From Alicyclobacillus fructus (lineage in GTDB: Bacteria; Bacillota; Bacilli; Alicyclobacillales; Alicyclobacillaceae): a stretch of 64,000 nucleotides of DNA. The stretch lies in the NCBI RefSeq assembly GCF_017329605.1, contig NZ_JAFMTY010000006.1, positions 1 to 64,000 on the forward strand. Reading direction: 5' to 3'. The position numbers and the translations under genes are program-made. Under the pieces are notes generated by a model, which was not told where the DNA came from, searched no databases, and worked only from the letters and a program-made list of their open reading frames with translations. This document shows, in pieces, positions 17,640-26,760 of this stretch. How positions within the stretch are numbered: position 1 is the first letter of the stretch; each line of letters begins with the position of its first letter.

Positions 17640-17900
17640 TCAACGAGGCTCTACGAGCAGGCGAATGGCGGTTCGGTCTTCGCCGTCAATTTTGATGTCG
17701 GTAAAGGCGGGCACACAGATCAGGTCGATGCCGCTCGGAGCGACAAACCCTCGCGCAATGGCAACTGCCTTCACGGCCTGGTTCAGCGCCCCTGCTCCAA
17801 TGGCCTGAATTTCTGCCGAACCTTGCTCGCGCACGACCCCCGCCAAGGCGCCCGCGACTGAATTGGGATTCGACTTTGCCGAGACTTTTAACACATCCAC
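17640..17900 (-). CDS. spoVS: stage V sporulation protein S (Alba-like)
   Basis: An 86-residue protein nearly identical in layout to B. subtilis SpoVS: KVSAKSNPNSVAGALAGVV, AIGAGALNQAVKAVAIARGF and a C-terminal LLVEPR. SpoVS is an Alba-fold nucleic-acid-binding protein needed for progress to stage V. The GTG at 17900 (VDVLKVS) is chosen because GGAGGT precedes it and it gives the exact family length; longer upstream frames are spurious. It follows rny after a terminator, so it probably has its own promoter within 17901-18045. I could not identify a convincing sigma-H or sigma-A pair there. Confidence 0.97.
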   Translation of the reverse strand: MDVLKVSAKSNPNSVAGALAGVVREQGSAEIQAIGAGALNQAVKAVAIARGFVAPSGIDLICVPAFTDIKIDGEDRTAIRLLVEPR

Positions 17901-18045
17901 GGTGAAATGACCTCCTCTGTTCCGTCGGCAGTAGGACACTATACGATATTCGCCTCCAATCCCATTATGCCAACGGACAGGGGAGGTTCTCGGCGGGCGG
18001 CGAATCGCGCGCACGCGCCGCGAATTCGCCGTGTTCCCAGATGAA

Positions 18046-18080
18046 TAAAAATAGGGCCAGCGCTCGGCTGCCCTATTTTG
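18046..18080 (-). terminator. terminator overlapping the rny stop codon
   Basis: AAAATAGGGC and GCCCTATTTT (outer stem about 10 bp, extended by AGC/GCT with a mismatch) form a hairpin followed on the minus strand by TTTTTATTC. The rny stop TAG (18075-18073) is inside the first arm, so terminating ribosomes will cover it. Confidence 0.8.
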
Positions 18081-19620
18081 CGTATTCAACGGCTCTAGTT
18101 TCTCGAATTACCGTCACTTTGATCTGGCCGGGATAGTCGAGTTCATTCTCGATCTTCTTCGAGATCTCCTTCGCAACCAGCGCAGACTCAGCATCGTCGA
18201 CCAATTCAGGTTTTACGATAATGCGGATCTCGCGACCCGCCTGAATGGCATAGCTCTTTTCGACACCTGCAAACGAATCCGCGATGTGTTCGAGTTTTTC
18301 CAGGCGTTTCATGTACACCTCGAGTGTCTCACGCCGCGCACCAGGGCGAGCGGCCGAAATGGCATCGGCTGCCGCGACAATCACCGAGATAGGCGACGTG
18401 AACTCCACATCGCCGTGGTGTGCGGCGATGCAGTTGATCACGACGGGATGCTCCTTGTACCGGCGTGCGAGATCGACGCCGATCTCCACATGGGATCCCT
18501 CCACCTCGTGCGTGACCGCCTTCCCGATGTCGTGCAACAGTCCCCCTCGGCGCGCAAGGGCAGCGTCCAAGCCGAGCTCGGAAGCCATCATTCCCGCGAG
18601 GTGCGCCACCTCGATAGAATGTTTCAGGACGTTTTGACCGTAACTGGTGCGGAAACGCAGCCGACCAAGAAGTTTCACCAGATCCGGATGCAGGCCGTGC
18701 ACATTCGCGTCGAACGTCGCCTGCTCGCCCTGCTCGCGGATCACGTCTTCGATTTCGCGCCGCGCCCGCTCGACCATTTCCTCGATGCGCGCAGGGTGAA
18801 TGCGCCCATCGGCCACCAGCCGTTCGAGCGCGATTTTCGCGATCTCGCGGCGAATGGGATCGAAACCAGACAGGATGACGGCTTCCGGCGTGTCGTCAAT
18901 AATCAGGTCCACACCCGTGAGCGACTCCAGGGTTCGGATATTGCGCCCTTCCCGCCCGATGATGCGCCCCTTCATCTCGTCGTTCGGCAGATTGACCACC
19001 GTCACGGTGATCTCGGAGGCGTGATCCGCGGCGCACCGCTGGATGGCATTGGCGACAATGTCCCTCGCCCTGCGGTCTGCCTCTCGCTTCGCCTCCTGCT
19101 CAATCTGCTTGACCAACAGCGCCGCATCATGGCGGGTCTCGCGCTCGACTTGTTCGAGGATGAGCTGCCGAGCGCTCTCCCGCGTCAAACCGGAAATCCG
19201 CTCAAGTTCCCGGACCTGTTCTTGGCGCAGAGCCTCGGCCTCCTCCTTCAGCGCCTGAATGGCCATTTCTTCCCGGCGGAGCTCCTCGGTCTTCTGCTCC
19301 AGAACTTCGAGCTTCTTATCGAGCGCCTCCTCCTTTTGCAGGATGCGGCGCTCCATTCGCTGAATCTCGTTGCGTCGTTCGCGCAGCTCCTTCTCGGCCT
19401 CCTGCCGAATGCGGTGAGCCTCTTCCTTGGCCTCCAGCACCGCTTCCTTGCGGCGAGCCTCGACGTCCCGCTGCGCGGCCTCTATGATTTCCAACGCGCG
19501 CGCTTCCGCGGCGCCAATCTTGGCCTCGGCGACCATGCGCCGGACCACGTACCCCACACCTAAACCAATTCCCAAACAGACAAGCGAAACCACAATCAAC
19601 AGCCAGACTGCGACTTCCAA
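18073..19620 (-). CDS. rny: ribonuclease Y
   Basis: RNase Y (515 residues) is the membrane-anchored endonuclease that starts mRNA turnover in Bacillota. An N-terminal membrane segment (about residues 3-25) is followed by a long charged coiled coil (about 30-200), a KH domain ([17 protein letters not shown]) and an HD domain ([22 protein letters not shown]). The TTG at 19620 is chosen because AAGGAGG precedes it and the length then matches the 520-residue B. subtilis enzyme. The RicA-like protein encoded at 8650-9105 would be a specificity partner. Confidence 0.97.
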   Translation of the reverse strand: MEVAVWLLIVVSLVCLGIGLGVGYVVRRMVAEAKIGAAEARALEIIEAAQRDVEARRKEAVLEAKEEAHRIRQEAEKELRERRNEIQRMERRILQKEEALDKKLEVLEQKTEELRREEMAIQALKEEAEALRQEQVRELERISGLTRESARQLILEQVERETRHDAALLVKQIEQEAKREADRRARDIVANAIQRCAADHASEITVTVVNLPNDEMKGRIIGREGRNIRTLESLTGVDLIIDDTPEAVILSGFDPIRREIAKIALERLVADGRIHPARIEEMVERARREIEDVIREQGEQATFDANVHGLHPDLVKLLGRLRFRTSYGQNVLKHSIEVAHLAGMMASELGLDAALARRGGLLHDIGKAVTHEVEGSHVEIGVDLARRYKEHPVVINCIAAHHGDVEFTSPISVIVAAADAISAARPGARRETLEVYMKRLEKLEHIADSFAGVEKSYAIQAGREIRIIVKPELVDDAESALVAKEISKKIENELDYPGQIKVTVIRETRAVEYAK

Positions 19621-19751
19621 TGAGGCGCCTCCTTGCTCCGGTCGACGATCACCTGTTCGAAACCGAACCATGACGTCTTCGAGCTAGAGGCCGTAGGTGA
19701 TACGCACTTTTATTCTACGTGTTGTTTCAAAACGGTGTCAAGAAAAGGCGA

Positions 19752-20471
19752 TTAAGCCCATTCGCCGCCCGAGTCAGCCGCGAGGCGCTCGACGGCGCGC
19801 CGCACCGCCTGCCGCGCCACACCAGGCGAAAATCCCTTTCGCACCAGATGCGCCAGCGCCCGACGCTCAACCGCGTCCGCTTGGGGCACGTCGGTCTGGC
19901 GGCCTGCTGTGCGCCGCAGGTACTTTTCCGCCACCCTCAACGCGGCCTCCTTCTCGCGCTCGTCATCCACGCACGCCGCAAGCGATTGTTCCACCAACGC
20001 GGCGGGGGCTCCTCGCGCCCTCAGCTTGGCGCGCATTTCGCGCCGGCTTCGCGCGCCGGTCCAAGCTTCAACGCGATCGCGCACGAGCGTTTCATCGTCC
20101 ACCAGGCCTTTGTCCCGCAACCGAGCCAGCGCCCCATCGACGATCTCAGGCTCCCAGCCTTTTCGCGCCAACGCCCGCCTCAACTCGCCTTCGAAACGCG
20201 GCCGGACTTCGAGCAACCTCAGCGCTTCGCGAAACGCTTGCGACACCCGTGCTCTCGATGCGATTTCGGCGTACTGCCCCGGCGACATCCTCATCCCCAT
20301 CTTGAGGCCGCAATCCACCCAGTCCTCGGGCGTCAAATAGAGCGACGGCGCGCCTTCGAATTCGACGCAGAGGAAGGGCCGCCATTTACCGGTGGCCTCG
20401 CTGCGGCGGACGAGGACAATCGCTTCCTCATCAGAAGGCGTCCAATTCGTCGAATGCGTCATCATCCGCAT
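19752..20471 (-). CDS. recX: regulatory protein RecX
   Basis: A 239-residue RecX, which modulates RecA filament extension. Three-helix repeats are visible ([32 protein letters not shown] and LRRTAGRQ). Its start lies inside recA (41-base overlap), so it depends on recA translation and the same SOS-controlled promoter. Several ATGs (20471, 20465, 20462) are possible starts. About 130 bases separate it from the rny start. Confidence 0.9.
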   Translation of the reverse strand: MRMMTHSTNWTPSDEEAIVLVRRSEATGKWRPFLCVEFEGAPSLYLTPEDWVDCGLKMGMRMSPGQYAEIASRARVSQAFREALRLLEVRPRFEGELRRALARKGWEPEIVDGALARLRDKGLVDDETLVRDRVEAWTGARSRREMRAKLRARGAPAALVEQSLAACVDDEREKEAALRVAEKYLRRTAGRQTDVPQADAVERRALAHLVRKGFSPGVARQAVRRAVERLAADSGGEWA

Positions 20472-21489
20472 CCTCCGCAGCAGCGGCGACCAGCGGCTTC
20501 GCCGGATTCACATGGAAGTATTCGCGAACCGCGGACTCAATCTGCTCGGCGATTTCCGGATGTTCCTTCAGGAATTGCTTGGCGTTCTCTCGCCCCTGTC
20601 CGAGCCGCTCCTCGCCGAAGGAGTACCAGGCGCCACTCTTCTGGACGACATCGATCTCCGTGGCGATGTCGATCAAGCTGCCTTCGCGGGAAATTCCCTC
20701 TCCAAACATGATGTCCACGTCGCATTGGCGGAAAGGCGGCGCCACCTTGTTCTTGACCACTTTGATCCGCGTCCGCGATCCCACCACGTCATTGCCCTGT
20801 TTGATGGCCTCGACGCGACGGACCTCGAGCCGAACGGAAGCGTAGAATTTCAGCGCGCGGCCGCCGGTTGTCGTTTCGGGATTGCCGAACATGACACCGA
20901 CTTTTTCGCGAATTTGGTTGATGAAAATGGCAATGGTCTTGGATTTGCTGATGGCGCCCGCCAGCTTGCGCAAGGCCTGCGACATCAGCCGCGCCTGCAG
21001 GCCCACGTGCGAGTCGCCCATGTCGCCCTCGAGTTCGTTTTTGGGAACCAAAGCCGCGACGGAATCGACCACGATCACGTCCACGGCGCCGCTTCGCACG
21101 AGAGCTTCCGCAATTTCCAGCGCCTGTTCCCCCGTGTCGGGCTGAGAAATGAGAAGTTCATCGATGTTCACGCCAAGCTTCTGCGCATAGACAGGGTCCA
21201 GAGCGTGTTCAGCGTCGATGAACGCCGCCTGCCCCCCCAATTTCTGAACCTCAGCGACAACATGCAGCGCCACCGTGGTCTTGCCGGACGACTCCGGCCC
21301 GTAAATCTCCACGATACGGCCGCGCGGAAGTCCGCCGACCCCGAGCGCGATGTCGAGCGCGATGGATCCGGTCGGGACGGTCTCCACCGTCATCGCCGCG
21401 GCCTCGCCGAGCCGCATGATGGAACCCTTGCCGAATTGTTTCTCAATCTGCCTCAAGGCTTGTTCCAAAGCCGCCTTTTTGTCTCCCAT
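20431..21489 (-). CDS. recA: recombinase RecA
   Basis: RecA (352 residues) forms filaments on single-stranded DNA, catalyses strand exchange and triggers LexA self-cleavage. The P-loop [30 protein letters not shown], the [14 protein letters not shown] loop region and an acidic C-terminus ([14 protein letters not shown]) are all present. The ATG at 21489 is used; upstream frame is not RecA-like. The LexA-type box at its promoter supports SOS induction. In B. subtilis cinA is directly upstream of recA; here a DEAD-box helicase gene lies between. Confidence 0.98.
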   Translation of the reverse strand: MGDKKAALEQALRQIEKQFGKGSIMRLGEAAAMTVETVPTGSIALDIALGVGGLPRGRIVEIYGPESSGKTTVALHVVAEVQKLGGQAAFIDAEHALDPVYAQKLGVNIDELLISQPDTGEQALEIAEALVRSGAVDVIVVDSVAALVPKNELEGDMGDSHVGLQARLMSQALRKLAGAISKSKTIAIFINQIREKVGVMFGNPETTTGGRALKFYASVRLEVRRVEAIKQGNDVVGSRTRIKVVKNKVAPPFRQCDVDIMFGEGISREGSLIDIATEIDVVQKSGAWYSFGEERLGQGRENAKQFLKEHPEIAEQIESAVREYFHVNPAKPLVAAAAEDADDDAFDELDAF

Positions 21490-21595
21490 GACCCACCATC
21501 CTTCAAGATCTCGGAAACGCGCTGCGCGAGCGCATGCCGCGCGGCGCTCGAACATCGAAGGTATTCGAGAACGCGTGCAGGAATCCTTCGATCAG

Positions 21596-21634
21596 ATTGT
21601 ACACGTTTCCGAGAAAAAAGCAAACAAATGTTCG
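21596..21634 (-). promoter_or_regulatory. recA promoter with overlapping LexA (SOS) box
   Basis: On the minus strand, -35 TTGCTT (21623-21618) and -10 TACAAT (21601-21596) are 16 bases apart. CGAACATTTGTTTG (21634-21621) matches the Bacillota LexA box CGAACNNNNGTTCG with one mismatch and covers the -35, so LexA would block polymerase. A weaker half-matching copy, CGAACATCTGTCCC, is at 21645-21658. The site lies about 110 bases before the recA start. Confidence 0.7.
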
Positions 21635-21716
21635 CATCCATGAACGAACATCTGTCCCAAGCGCGACAAGAGCCGGCCAGTCGATGCTGTCCGGCTCCGA
21701 TATCGCGCCTTCCGCG

Positions 21717-23297
21717 TCAGCGGCGCGAAGAACGCGGCTTCGCGGGCTCCAGGTTCACCCGCGTGCCGTTGATGCGGCTCTGGCGGAGCGCCTCGTAAAC
21801 GAACGGCGCGCTCTCCTCTTCGACCTCAATGAAGGTGAACTTCTCGAACATATCGATGCGCCCAACGGCGTCACCCGGCACGCCAGCCTCTTCGGAAATG
21901 GCGCGGACGAAGTCCTGCGGGCTCATCCGGGCCGTGCGGCCGACGTTGACGAAAAACCGCACCATTCCGGGGCGTGCGCCCGTGTCGCCAAAATCGTATT
22001 CGTCGGACTCGCTGCGGCTGCCGTCCCCGGACGAAGCGAGCTTCAACAGAGCGGAAGCGATGTCGATGGGATCGTGTTCATCGACGAGACCACTCAGAAT
22101 CGCGCGATAGGGGGCGAGGCCACCCTCGCGGATCACGTCGACGATTTTGCTCCTCCACATCTCCGCCTGCCGCTCCGCGACGTCCTCGAGGGACGGCACT
22201 TCGCGGACGGTAATCTTCTGCTTGATTTCGCGCTCAATCTGCTTCAGCAACTTGTATTCGCGCGGTGTCACCAGCGTGATGGCGAGCCCGCGCTTGCCCG
22301 CGCGCCCAGTGCGGCCGATGCGGTGCACGTACGACTCGGGGTCCTGCGGAACGTCGTAATTGATCACGTGCGTCACGTCGTCGACGTCCAGGCCGCGAGC
22401 GGCGACGTCCGTCGCGACCAGCAGCTCGATCTCGTTCTTGCGGAACTTCCGCATGACGCGATCGCGCTGAGCCTGGCTCAGGTCGCCATGCAACCCGTCG
22501 GCGAGATACCCGCGCGCGAGCAGCGCCTCGACGAGATCGTCCACGCCGCGCTTCGTGCGGCAGAAGATGATGCCAAGTTGAATGTCTTCGCTGTCCACAA
22601 TGCGGCACAGGCTGTCCAGCTTATTGCGTTCCAGCACCTTGTAGCACACCTGGTCGATCTGCGGCACCGTCACCTCGCCGCGGTTGACCGTGATGTGCTG
22701 CGGGTCCCGCATGTAGCGAAGCGCAAGCCGCTTCACCTCGTTCGGGAAGGTGGCCGAAAACAGCATCGTCTGCCGATCGGTCGGCGTCTCGCGCAAAATG
22801 GCCTCGATGTCGTCAATAAAGCCCATGTCCAGCATCTCGTCGGCTTCGTCGAGCACCACCATGCGCACGCTGTTGAGCGACAAGGTGCCGCGGTGAATGT
22901 GATCGAGCACGCGTCCCGGGGTGCCGATCACGATCTGCACCCCCTGCTTGAGCGCCCGGATCTGGTGGACAATGGACTGACCTCCGTAAATCGGTACGGA
23001 CCGAACCCGCTTGTACTTCGCGATCTTGCGGATCTCACCGGCCACCTGAATCGCCAGCTCGCGCGTCGGCGTGAGCACGATGGCCTGCACGTGCGGTTCG
23101 GTCGACACCCGTTCCACGAGCGGGATGCCAAACGCGGCCGTCTTGCCCGTGCCCGTCTGGGCTTGGCCGATCACGTCCCGGCCCTCGAGCACGACGGGAA
23201 TACAAGCCGCCTGAATCGGCGACGGCTCCTCAAACCCCATATCGTGAATCGCCTGCAACACGCGGCGGTTCAAACCAAAAGACTCGAAAGATGACAT
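21717..23297 (-). CDS. DEAD-box RNA helicase with DbpA-type RNA-binding domain
   Basis: A 526-residue ATP-dependent RNA helicase. The core motifs are complete: AQTGTGKT, PTRELA, TPGR, DEAD, SAT and HRIGRTGRAG. After a linker, residues about 440-510 form a DbpA/CsdA-like RRM (FFVNVGRTARMSPQDF... KFTFIEVEE), known for binding structured rRNA. This fits the CshA/DeaD group working in ribosome assembly or mRNA decay. MSSFESFG at 23297 is the likely start. It begins 4 bases after cinA, so it is part of the pgsA-cinA transcript rather than the recA unit. A weak stem at 21669-21694 follows it without a U-run. Confidence 0.93.
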   Translation of the reverse strand: MSSFESFGLNRRVLQAIHDMGFEEPSPIQAACIPVVLEGRDVIGQAQTGTGKTAAFGIPLVERVSTEPHVQAIVLTPTRELAIQVAGEIRKIAKYKRVRSVPIYGGQSIVHQIRALKQGVQIVIGTPGRVLDHIHRGTLSLNSVRMVVLDEADEMLDMGFIDDIEAILRETPTDRQTMLFSATFPNEVKRLALRYMRDPQHITVNRGEVTVPQIDQVCYKVLERNKLDSLCRIVDSEDIQLGIIFCRTKRGVDDLVEALLARGYLADGLHGDLSQAQRDRVMRKFRKNEIELLVATDVAARGLDVDDVTHVINYDVPQDPESYVHRIGRTGRAGKRGLAITLVTPREYKLLKQIEREIKQKITVREVPSLEDVAERQAEMWRSKIVDVIREGGLAPYRAILSGLVDEHDPIDIASALLKLASSGDGSRSESDEYDFGDTGARPGMVRFFVNVGRTARMSPQDFVRAISEEAGVPGDAVGRIDMFEKFTFIEVEEESAPFVYEALRQSRINGTRVNLEPAKPRSSRR

Positions 23298-23301
23298 ACT
23301 C

Positions 23302-24615
23302 TCAACCTTTCTCTCCTCTGCCTGTCTTGTCTCTTCCCACATCAGAATCTCCATTCAACTCCTGCCACAGTCGCCAGAGCGCCTGTTTGCAGCTTCGAAT
23401 CCGAATCTGCGCACGCGAGCCGCGAAGCCGAAGTTCGTAGACGCGCGAACCGCGAGGTCCTGCCACGCCCACGTACACGAGGCCCACCGGCTTTTCCGGC
23501 GTACCGCCTCCAGGTCCCGCGATACCCGTCACCCCGATGCCGTACGTCGCGCCAAGCCTCGCTCGCACGCCTTCCGCGAGTTCTCGCGCCGTCTGTTCCG
23601 ACACGGCTCCGTACCGCGCCAAGGTCTCGGGCCGCACGCCGACCATCGACTCCTTCACCCGGTTGTCGTACGCGATCACGCCGCCGAGAAATGCGGCCGA
23701 ACTGCCCGGCACATCCGTGATCATCTCGGCCAGCATGCCTCCGGTGCAGCTTTCCGCGACAGCCAACGTCGATCCACGCTCGGCGAGCCGCCTCAATACG
23801 ACCGACGCCAGCGAATCGTCGTCCACGCCGTAGATGTACGGCCCGAATCGCCTGCGCAACTCGTCTTCCACCGGGCGAATGAGCTCCAGACACGCCTCTT
23901 CCGTCGGGCCAGACGCCGTGATCCGAAGAACCATCTCGCCCTCGCCGGCGTACGGAGCCACGGTCGGGTTGTCCTTGCATGTCAGATCGGCGATGCTCGC
24001 ATCCACATCCGACTCGCCGATGCCGCAGAAATGGAGAATCCGGGAAACCAACTTGCGTGTGCCGCCAAAGTGGTCAACCAGGCGAGGAATCACGTAATTT
24101 TGCAGCATAGGACGCATTTCGAGGGGCGGACCCGGAAGAAGAAAGTAGTGCACGCCGTTGTCGAACACATACTGTCCCGGTGCGGTCCCGTTTGGATTCG
24201 GAAGCCATTCTCCGCCTTCAATGACGAGGGCCTGCTTCCGATTCTGCTCCGGCATGGGCCTGCCTCTTCGTTTGAAATAGGCCTCGACTTCCGCGAGCGC
24301 TTCCTGGGAAAGCAACAGCCGCCTGCCCAGAAACTTCGCCAGCGCTTCCTTCGTCAAGTCATCCTGCGTCGGGCCCAGTCCTCCCGTGGCGATCACGACG
24401 TTCGACCGCCGAGCCGCTATGGAGAACGTCTCGATAATCCGCGCCTCGTTGTCTCCCACCGCACTGTGATAGTACACGTACATTCCGTGCTTCGCAAGTT
24501 CCTGCGAAATCTCCCGCGCATGCCCGTTGTGGATCTGCCCTATCACGATTTCTGTGCCCACCGCAATCAACTCAGCCCGGCACGTCTCTGCCACGGCCAA
24601 CGCCACCATCCCCAT
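23302..24615 (-). CDS. cinA: CinA (competence/damage-inducible protein, nicotinamide mononucleotide deamidase-type)
   Basis: A 437-residue CinA. The N-terminal MoaB/MogA-like domain (LIAVGTEIVIGQIHN, GGLGPTQDD) resembles the ADP-ribose pyrophosphatase part, and the C-terminal domain (AESCTGGMLAEMI, GVTGIAGPGGGTPEKPVG) is the NMN deamidase used in NAD recycling. The length is close to the usual 410-420 plus a basic tail. Two or three starts in a row are possible (24615, 24609). It sits between pgsA and the helicase gene. Confidence 0.95.
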   Translation of the reverse strand: MGMVALAVAETCRAELIAVGTEIVIGQIHNGHAREISQELAKHGMYVYYHSAVGDNEARIIETFSIAARRSNVVIATGGLGPTQDDLTKEALAKFLGRRLLLSQEALAEVEAYFKRRGRPMPEQNRKQALVIEGGEWLPNPNGTAPGQYVFDNGVHYFLLPGPPLEMRPMLQNYVIPRLVDHFGGTRKLVSRILHFCGIGESDVDASIADLTCKDNPTVAPYAGEGEMVLRITASGPTEEACLELIRPVEDELRRRFGPYIYGVDDDSLASVVLRRLAERGSTLAVAESCTGGMLAEMITDVPGSSAAFLGGVIAYDNRVKESMVGVRPETLARYGAVSEQTARELAEGVRARLGATYGIGVTGIAGPGGGTPEKPVGLVYVGVAGPRGSRVYELRLRGSRAQIRIRSCKQALWRLWQELNGDSDVGRDKTGRGEKG

Positions 24616-24628
24616 CCTGACAAGCGCG

Positions 24629-25210
24629 TCAAGAGGCGCGCGACAAGATCATCTCTCGGTTTTTCAGAAAGTAGTCGATCGCCGACACGACGGTCATGAC
24701 GACCATCACATAGATCATGACCTGCGCGATCGGCACATTGATCACCGAAAAAGGGAAATTATTCAGCATCAAGAGAACAATGCCGACCATCTGCGCGGTC
24801 GTCTTCCACTTGCCCCACTGGCTCGCCGCCACCACGACGCCGTCGCCAGCCGCAATCAGGCGAAGCCCTGTCACCGCGAACTCGCGGCTCACGATCACAA
24901 TGGCGACCCAGGCCGGCATCCGCTGCATCTGCACCAGAATGATCAGCACCGCCGAGACCAACAGCTTATCCGCGAGCGGATCGAGAAATTTGCCGAAGTT
25001 GGTGATCATCTTTCTTTTCCGCGCGATCCGGCCGTCGAGCGCGTCCGTGGCTGCCGCCGCGATAAAGACGAGCGCAGCCAGAACCTCGTTCAACGTCGTG
25101 GTCTGTCCGTGGAACGTCACAGAACCGACGTGAAATGGCACCAACAAGATCACGCAGACGACAGGCACCAGCAGAATTCTGGCCAGCGTAATCCGATTCG
25201 CCAGATTCAA
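24629..25210 (-). CDS. pgsA: CDP-diacylglycerol--glycerol-3-phosphate 3-phosphatidyltransferase
   Basis: PgsA (193 residues) is an integral membrane enzyme that makes phosphatidylglycerophosphate, the first step to phosphatidylglycerol. The CDP-alcohol phosphotransferase signature D-x2-DG-x2-AR-x8-G-x3-D-x3-D is complete in DALDGRIAR...FGKFLDPLAD. About five hydrophobic segments are visible, the first at residues 7-28. The start is TTG at 25210, matching the family N-terminus MNLANRITLARI. Downstream cinA begins after 13 bases. Confidence 0.96.
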   Translation of the reverse strand: MNLANRITLARILLVPVVCVILLVPFHVGSVTFHGQTTTLNEVLAALVFIAAAATDALDGRIARKRKMITNFGKFLDPLADKLLVSAVLIILVQMQRMPAWVAIVIVSREFAVTGLRLIAAGDGVVVAASQWGKWKTTAQMVGIVLLMLNNFPFSVINVPIAQVMIYVMVVMTVVSAIDYFLKNREMILSRAS

Positions 25211-25252
25211 CGGCCCACGCCCCTCTTATCCGATTCGCACACTGGTCGCCAG

Positions 25253-25747
25253 TCACGAACGGTAGTTCGTAAATTGCAGCGGAACGTCCAAGTCCGCGTT
25301 CCGCAGCATCTGAATCACGGCCTGCAGGTCGTCGCGGCTCTTGCCGGAGACGCGGATTTGATCCCCCTGAATCTGCGCCTGCACCTTGATCTTGGAGTCC
25401 TTAATGAGTTTGGTGATCTGCTTGGCGTGGTCCGCGTCGAGGCCGTTCACAAGTTCCACCACCTGCCGCACCGTGCCCCCCGCCGCAGGTTCCACCTTGC
25501 CAGGCCGCAGCGCCTTGAGCGATACGTTCCGCTTGACAAGCTTGGTCTTCAAGACATCCATGAGCTGTTCGAGCTTGTACTCGTCGTCCGAAATCAACGT
25601 CAGCTTCTCGCCTTCCAGGCGAATCTCGCTCTTCGATCCCTTGAAGTCAAACCTCGTCTCGATCTCCCGGCGAGCCTGCTGAACCGCGTTGGACACCTCC
25701 TGCAGGTCCACCTTCGAAACAATGTCGAACGACGCCTCTTTGGCCAT
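25253..25747 (-). CDS. YajQ-family nucleotide-binding protein
   Basis: A 164-residue YajQ/UPF0234 protein. It begins [19 protein letters not shown], has the [10 protein letters not shown] segment and ends with QVSG-like [15 protein letters not shown] and PLQFTNYRS, all typical. Members bind nucleotides, and some have been reported to bind cyclic di-GMP or tRNA; the role in Bacillota is unclear. AGAGGAGCGGGAGT precedes ATG 25747. It is inserted between the RodZ-like gene and pgsA. Confidence 0.94.
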   Translation of the reverse strand: MAKEASFDIVSKVDLQEVSNAVQQARREIETRFDFKGSKSEIRLEGEKLTLISDDEYKLEQLMDVLKTKLVKRNVSLKALRPGKVEPAAGGTVRQVVELVNGLDADHAKQITKLIKDSKIKVQAQIQGDQIRVSGKSRDDLQAVIQMLRNADLDVPLQFTNYRS

Positions 25748-25792
25748 ACTCCCGCTCCTCTACCACCAGTCTACGCTGAACCTTCTTCCTCG

Positions 25793-26731
25793 TCACCCTC
25801 GTTCGATCACGACGACGGGCGCCCACGTGATATTCGGCAACTGCACAGGCTGTCCATCGACCGTGATGGACACGCCCTGGACGTGACCCAGATGGAACGT
25901 CACGCTGTTTTGCGCCGAAAACGTCTTCGACTGGCCTTGATTGAGGATGACGTTCGGCGCCACAGCCTGCCCGTCCGCGGTCGCGCTGAACCACAGCTCA
26001 CCTGAATTCACCGACACCACCACGCGGAGGTTTGCAGCGTGAAGCACCTTGTACGTATACATGCCATTGGCATACGGCAGGGCCACCACCGCCACCGATT
26101 GCGCCTGGCTGGCTGGCTTTGATGGCGGCTTCGACGTCGTCACCCGCTGGCCGGAAGGCTGGGTTGCGTGCGTCTTTGGCGGACTCGACGTGGTGGTGTT
26201 CGTCTCGTGCGCCCCGTGCGCGTGATGATGAAGCAGGACGTACAACCCGCCAACCACCACCAGAGCGCCGACGATGAGAAGCCCTTGTCCCACCCAGGAT
26301 CCGACCGAGCGAACGGGCCGGTCGTACACTTCCCGCCGCGCAGATCCAGAGCGTTCCGAAGCCCGGGATCTGGTTCGCTCCATCTCGTTGAGAGACCTCG
26401 GCTCCACCATCCTGGCCGCCGGTTTGCGATCCGAGATCCGGCTGTCCGAGGTCAAAGGCGATTGCTCGCTTCGCGCTCCCTGCGGCGATCCCACGTCCTC
26501 GCCGCCGTCCACGTACTTTTCCAAGAGCTCACTTCCATCGAGACCCAAAACCTCGGCATAACTCCGCACAAAGCCACGCGCATACACGCGGCCGGGAAGC
26601 ACGTCCCACTGTCCCGCCTCCAGCGCCTCGATGTAGCGCTTGCGGATTTTCGTCCGCTCTTCAATATCTTCGACGGTGAGTCCGAGCGATTCGCGCCTGG
26701 CGCGCAGAATTTGGCCCAACTGCTCGTGCAC
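25793..26731 (-). CDS. rodZ: RodZ-like protein (N-terminal HTH, one membrane span)
   Basis: A 312-residue protein with a RodZ/YmfM layout: a cytoplasmic helix-turn-helix of the HTH_25 type (residues 1-75, GQILRARRESLGLTVEDIEE, YARGFVRSYAEVLGLD), a charged linker, one membrane span (about 146-167), a Thr/Ser/Pro-rich stretch and an outside beta domain of the DUF4115 type. RodZ links MreB to the cell-wall elongation machinery. The GTG at 26731 is chosen for GGGAGGG upstream; the longer frame from 26776 would overlap ymfK. The ymfK-ymfM-pgsA order of B. subtilis is kept. Confidence 0.88.
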   Translation of the reverse strand: MHEQLGQILRARRESLGLTVEDIEERTKIRKRYIEALEAGQWDVLPGRVYARGFVRSYAEVLGLDGSELLEKYVDGGEDVGSPQGARSEQSPLTSDSRISDRKPAARMVEPRSLNEMERTRSRASERSGSARREVYDRPVRSVGSWVGQGLLIVGALVVVGGLYVLLHHHAHGAHETNTTTSSPPKTHATQPSGQRVTTSKPPSKPASQAQSVAVVALPYANGMYTYKVLHAANLRVVVSVNSGELWFSATADGQAVAPNVILNQGQSKTFSAQNSVTFHLGHVQGVSITVDGQPVQLPNITWAPVVVIERG

Positions 26732-26760
26732 GCGTCGCCCTCCCTTGTCCAGTGACGTAT

